Positions 7,980-9,744 of a stretch of DNA of 9,744 nucleotides are shown here, one piece after another (within the stretch, counting starts at the first letter, position 1; each line of letters begins with the position of its first letter). Below the pieces are notes generated by a model. That model did not search any database. It saw nothing but the letters and a program-made list of their open reading frames with translations, and was not told the origin of the DNA. Source of the stretch: Gammaproteobacteria bacterium (GTDB lineage Bacteria > Pseudomonadota > Gammaproteobacteria > GCA-001735895); NCBI GenBank assembly GCA_021767985.1, contig JAASSH010000033.1, forward strand, positions 1-9,744. The letters are read 5' to 3'. Both the position numbers and the translations under genes were made by a program.

Positions 7980-8001
7980 TGGGAATTCGGGGGAATTCCC
8001 A
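7980..8001. promoter_or_regulatory. Palindromic GGGAATTC element in the divergent intergenic region
   Basis: TGGGAATTC (7980-7988) and GAATTCCCA (7993-8001) are 9-bp perfect inverted arms around GGGG. GGGAATTCCC (7991-8000) is a palindrome by itself, and GGGAATTC is also directly repeated (7981 and 7991). It lies 40-60 bases before the sensor kinase start and about 105 before the oxidase start, a typical operator position for either. Regulator unknown. On the minus strand a TATACT-like -10 (7971-7976) lies next to it, but with no good -35. The remaining 8002-8103 holds only a small TTCCG/CGGAA hairpin (8059-8075) and the ribosome binding site of the next gene. Confidence 0.4.
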
Positions 8002-8103
8002 AGCAAATTCAACGATTTCTGACAATCATTTCAAGCGAAGTGTCGGCTTTTCAGGACCTTCCGTATTGCCCGGAATGTGCCAGATACAATCAGGGGAACC
8101 TCT

Positions 8104-9744
8104 ATGAAACGCATGAACTATTCATCGATCACATCCGCCATCCGGAGAATCCACGAAGCCAAGAGGCGATCCGATTCGACAGGCATTCCGGTAAAGGAAT
8201 TACTGGACCAGGATCGCGAGCTGCGCCGGAAACTGCTGCAGGAGCGGGAGGCCAGAAAACAGCGCCGTGACTTTTTGAAAACTGCCGGCGGCCTCGGTCT
8301 CGGCGCGGCGATGATGCCATTCGCTCAAAACGCGTTTGCCGCAGGCGGCAGCCAGCCGGATATCGCGATCATCGGTGCCGGCGCCGGCGGCCTGCGCACC
8401 GCGCACCGGCTGATGCAGTACGGCATCAACTCGACTATTTACGAAGCGAACACGCGCGTCGGCGGCCGCATGTATTCGGACCGCGAATTCTTCAGCGACG
8501 GTCGCGTCGTGGAGTACGGCGGCGAGTTCATCTCCACCGAGCACACCGCGATCCGCAACCTCGCGCATCAGCTAAATCTGCAGCTCGAGGACGTCAACAA
8601 GCTCAGCGTCGGCGACGAGGAAACCTACCTGATCGAGGGTCAGATGTATACCGAGGCCGACCTGATGGACGTGTGGGTAAGTGGTTTGTACGACATCATG
8701 AAGCGCGCGCAACAGGACGCGCCGTGGCAGCCGTTTTACAACGCGTTTAACCCCGAACACTACCGCCTGGACAATAGAGATGCGATCGACTGGATGGCGA
8801 GCGACGAGGTCCGTTTAGGCCGCGACAACTGGGTGCACAAGTTACTGCTGGCCGACCTGATCGCCGAGTACGGCATCACCGTCGGCAACTCGGCGCTGAA
8901 CCTGATTTACCTGCTGGCGTGGAATACGCGCAATTCCGGTGGCTTGCCGCTTGCCGGCACCGACGAACGCCTGCACGTGGTCGGCGGCAACGACAGGATC
9001 ATGACCGGCATGTACGATGAACTGCCCCCCGGCTCAGTCGAATTCGAAAAGAAGCTGGAGGCTATCCGCCCGGGTCGTCCGGGTAATCCTGATGGTTATA
9101 CGCTGCACTTCAAAGACAGAAGCGTCGTACCCTGCGACGTGCTCGTTATGGCGCTGCCGATGAACCTGATCAAGGAGATCGATATCGAGGAAATCGAGCA
9201 CTTAATCAATCCACTAAAGCTGGAGGCATTCGCATCCACTACCAATGTATCCGACAACGGCAAGATCATGATGGAATTCAACCCTCTCGCCGATGGCCGC
9301 CTCCCGTGGGACCTGACGCGGGACGTCAAATTTTTTAACCAGCCGCCAGAGCCTGAACAGTTCGTTCACCAGGCCGCGCGTGCCTACTCCTTCTCCGGCG
9401 AATATGACGGCGATTACCGTGGTTTCATCTCGACCTGGGAAGGCGAACCGGGCAATCCCTCGCCGCTCGGTGTCCTGGTCAACTACAACGGCGGTTACGA
9501 GGCGCGCAACCTGAGAAGTAACAACCTGCACGGACCGGCGAAGGCACAGGACGTCAACCGTACCCTGGAGCAGGCGGAACTGATCTGGCCCGGCATCAGC
9601 GCCCAGTATAACGGCAAGGCGCTGGTATCGAACTGGATCGACGATCCCCTCGCCCGAAGCGCTTTCACCTCGCCGTCGGTCGGCACCATGACCTCCTGGT
9701 GGGGCGTACAATGGGAATACGACGATAACAACATCTACTTCGCC
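8104..9744 (+). CDS. Tat-exported flavin amine oxidase-like FAD-dependent oxidoreductase (3' end beyond the right edge)
   Basis: Probably oxidises an amine or amino acid, with FAD, in the periplasm. The ATG at 8104 has AGGGGA 6 bases upstream (8092-8097). 547 residues are visible. Residues 1-53 are a highly charged, probably helical stretch. A twin-arginine signal follows: QRRDFLK (Arg54-Arg55), a hydrophobic segment at 60-74 and an AFA-like cleavage region at about 77-79. The mature part begins with the FAD-binding motif IIGAGAGGL (89-97), acidic Glu114 in IYEA, then RVGGRM (118-123) and EYGGEFIS (137-144), the pattern of the monoamine/L-amino acid oxidase family. The sequence ends at NNIYFA, just where the family's C-terminal FAD-binding GE(H) motif is expected, so only the last domain portion is missing. 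Substrate cannot be told from sequence. It is divergent from the sensor kinase gene. Confidence 0.88.
   Translation, partial: MKRMNYSSITSAIRRIHEAKRRSDSTGIPVKELLDQDRELRRKLLQEREARKQRRDFLKTAGGLGLGAAMMPFAQNAFAAGGSQPDIAIIGAGAGGLRTAHRLMQYGINSTIYEANTRVGGRMYSDREFFSDGRVVEYGGEFISTEHTAIRNLAHQLNLQLEDVNKLSVGDEETYLIEGQMYTEADLMDVWVSGLYDIMKRAQQDAPWQPFYNAFNPEHYRLDNRDAIDWMASDEVRLGRDNWVHKLLLADLIAEYGITVGNSALNLIYLLAWNTRNSGGLPLAGTDERLHVVGGNDRIMTGMYDELPPGSVEFEKKLEAIRPGRPGNPDGYTLHFKDRSVVPCDVLVMALPMNLIKEIDIEEIEHLINPLKLEAFASTTNVSDNGKIMMEFNPLADGRLPWDLTRDVKFFNQPPEPEQFVHQAARAYSFSGEYDGDYRGFISTWEGEPGNPSPLGVLVNYNGGYEARNLRSNNLHGPAKAQDVNRTLEQAELIWPGISAQYNGKALVSNWIDDPLARSAFTSPSVGTMTSWWGVQWEYDDNNIYFA

Noticed and set aside
8086..8091. 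TACAAT as a -10 promoter element for the oxidase gene
   Set aside because: Transcription would start at about 8098, after the ribosome binding site, so it cannot produce a translatable leader.

Overview
The window looks like chromosomal DNA of a gammaproteobacterium. The queA-tgt-yajC-secD order on the minus strand is the classic gammaproteobacterial queuosine/Sec cluster. The predicted proteins read closely like Escherichia coli QueA, Tgt, YajC, SecD and IbpA, and the ibpA promoter is sigma-32-like. Genus or species cannot be named from this sequence alone.

Layout. Bases 1-2801 (minus strand) hold queA, tgt (TGATG overlap with queA), yajC and the first 72 codons of secD, which runs off the left edge. 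A complete tRNA-Leu(CAA) lies on the plus strand at 2974-3060. About 490 bases follow without a convincing protein gene (3061-3548). They are packed with inverted repeats: two Rho-independent terminators on the plus strand, each preceded by a similar 8-bp stem, then further hairpins, the last being the probable terminator of the minus-strand small heat-shock gene ibpA (3549-4016). ibpA has a sigma-32-type promoter and a short leader that can fold into a ROSE-like RNA thermometer over its ribosome binding site.

Upstream of ibpA, 7940 to 4134 (minus strand) is one 1269-codon reading frame broken by a single in-frame amber codon at 6405-6407. Restored, it would encode a soluble sensor: PAS-PAS-HisKA-HATPase-REC-HPt-REC-EAL. 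That is a whole His-Asp-His-Asp phosphorelay ending in a c-di-GMP phosphodiesterase on one chain. The stop falls inside the ATPase domain, between the G1 box and the F/G2 boxes, so the upstream piece should be kinase-dead and the downstream piece has no natural start.

A 163-bp intergenic region with a strong GGGAATTC palindrome separates this gene from a plus-strand Tat-exported flavin amine oxidase-like protein (8104 to the window end, 3' incomplete), which has an unusually long region before its twin-arginine motif.

The most notable items are the amber-interrupted single-chain phosphorelay/EAL protein, the candidate heat-sensing leader of ibpA, and the hairpin-rich region after the tRNA, which may encode small RNAs.
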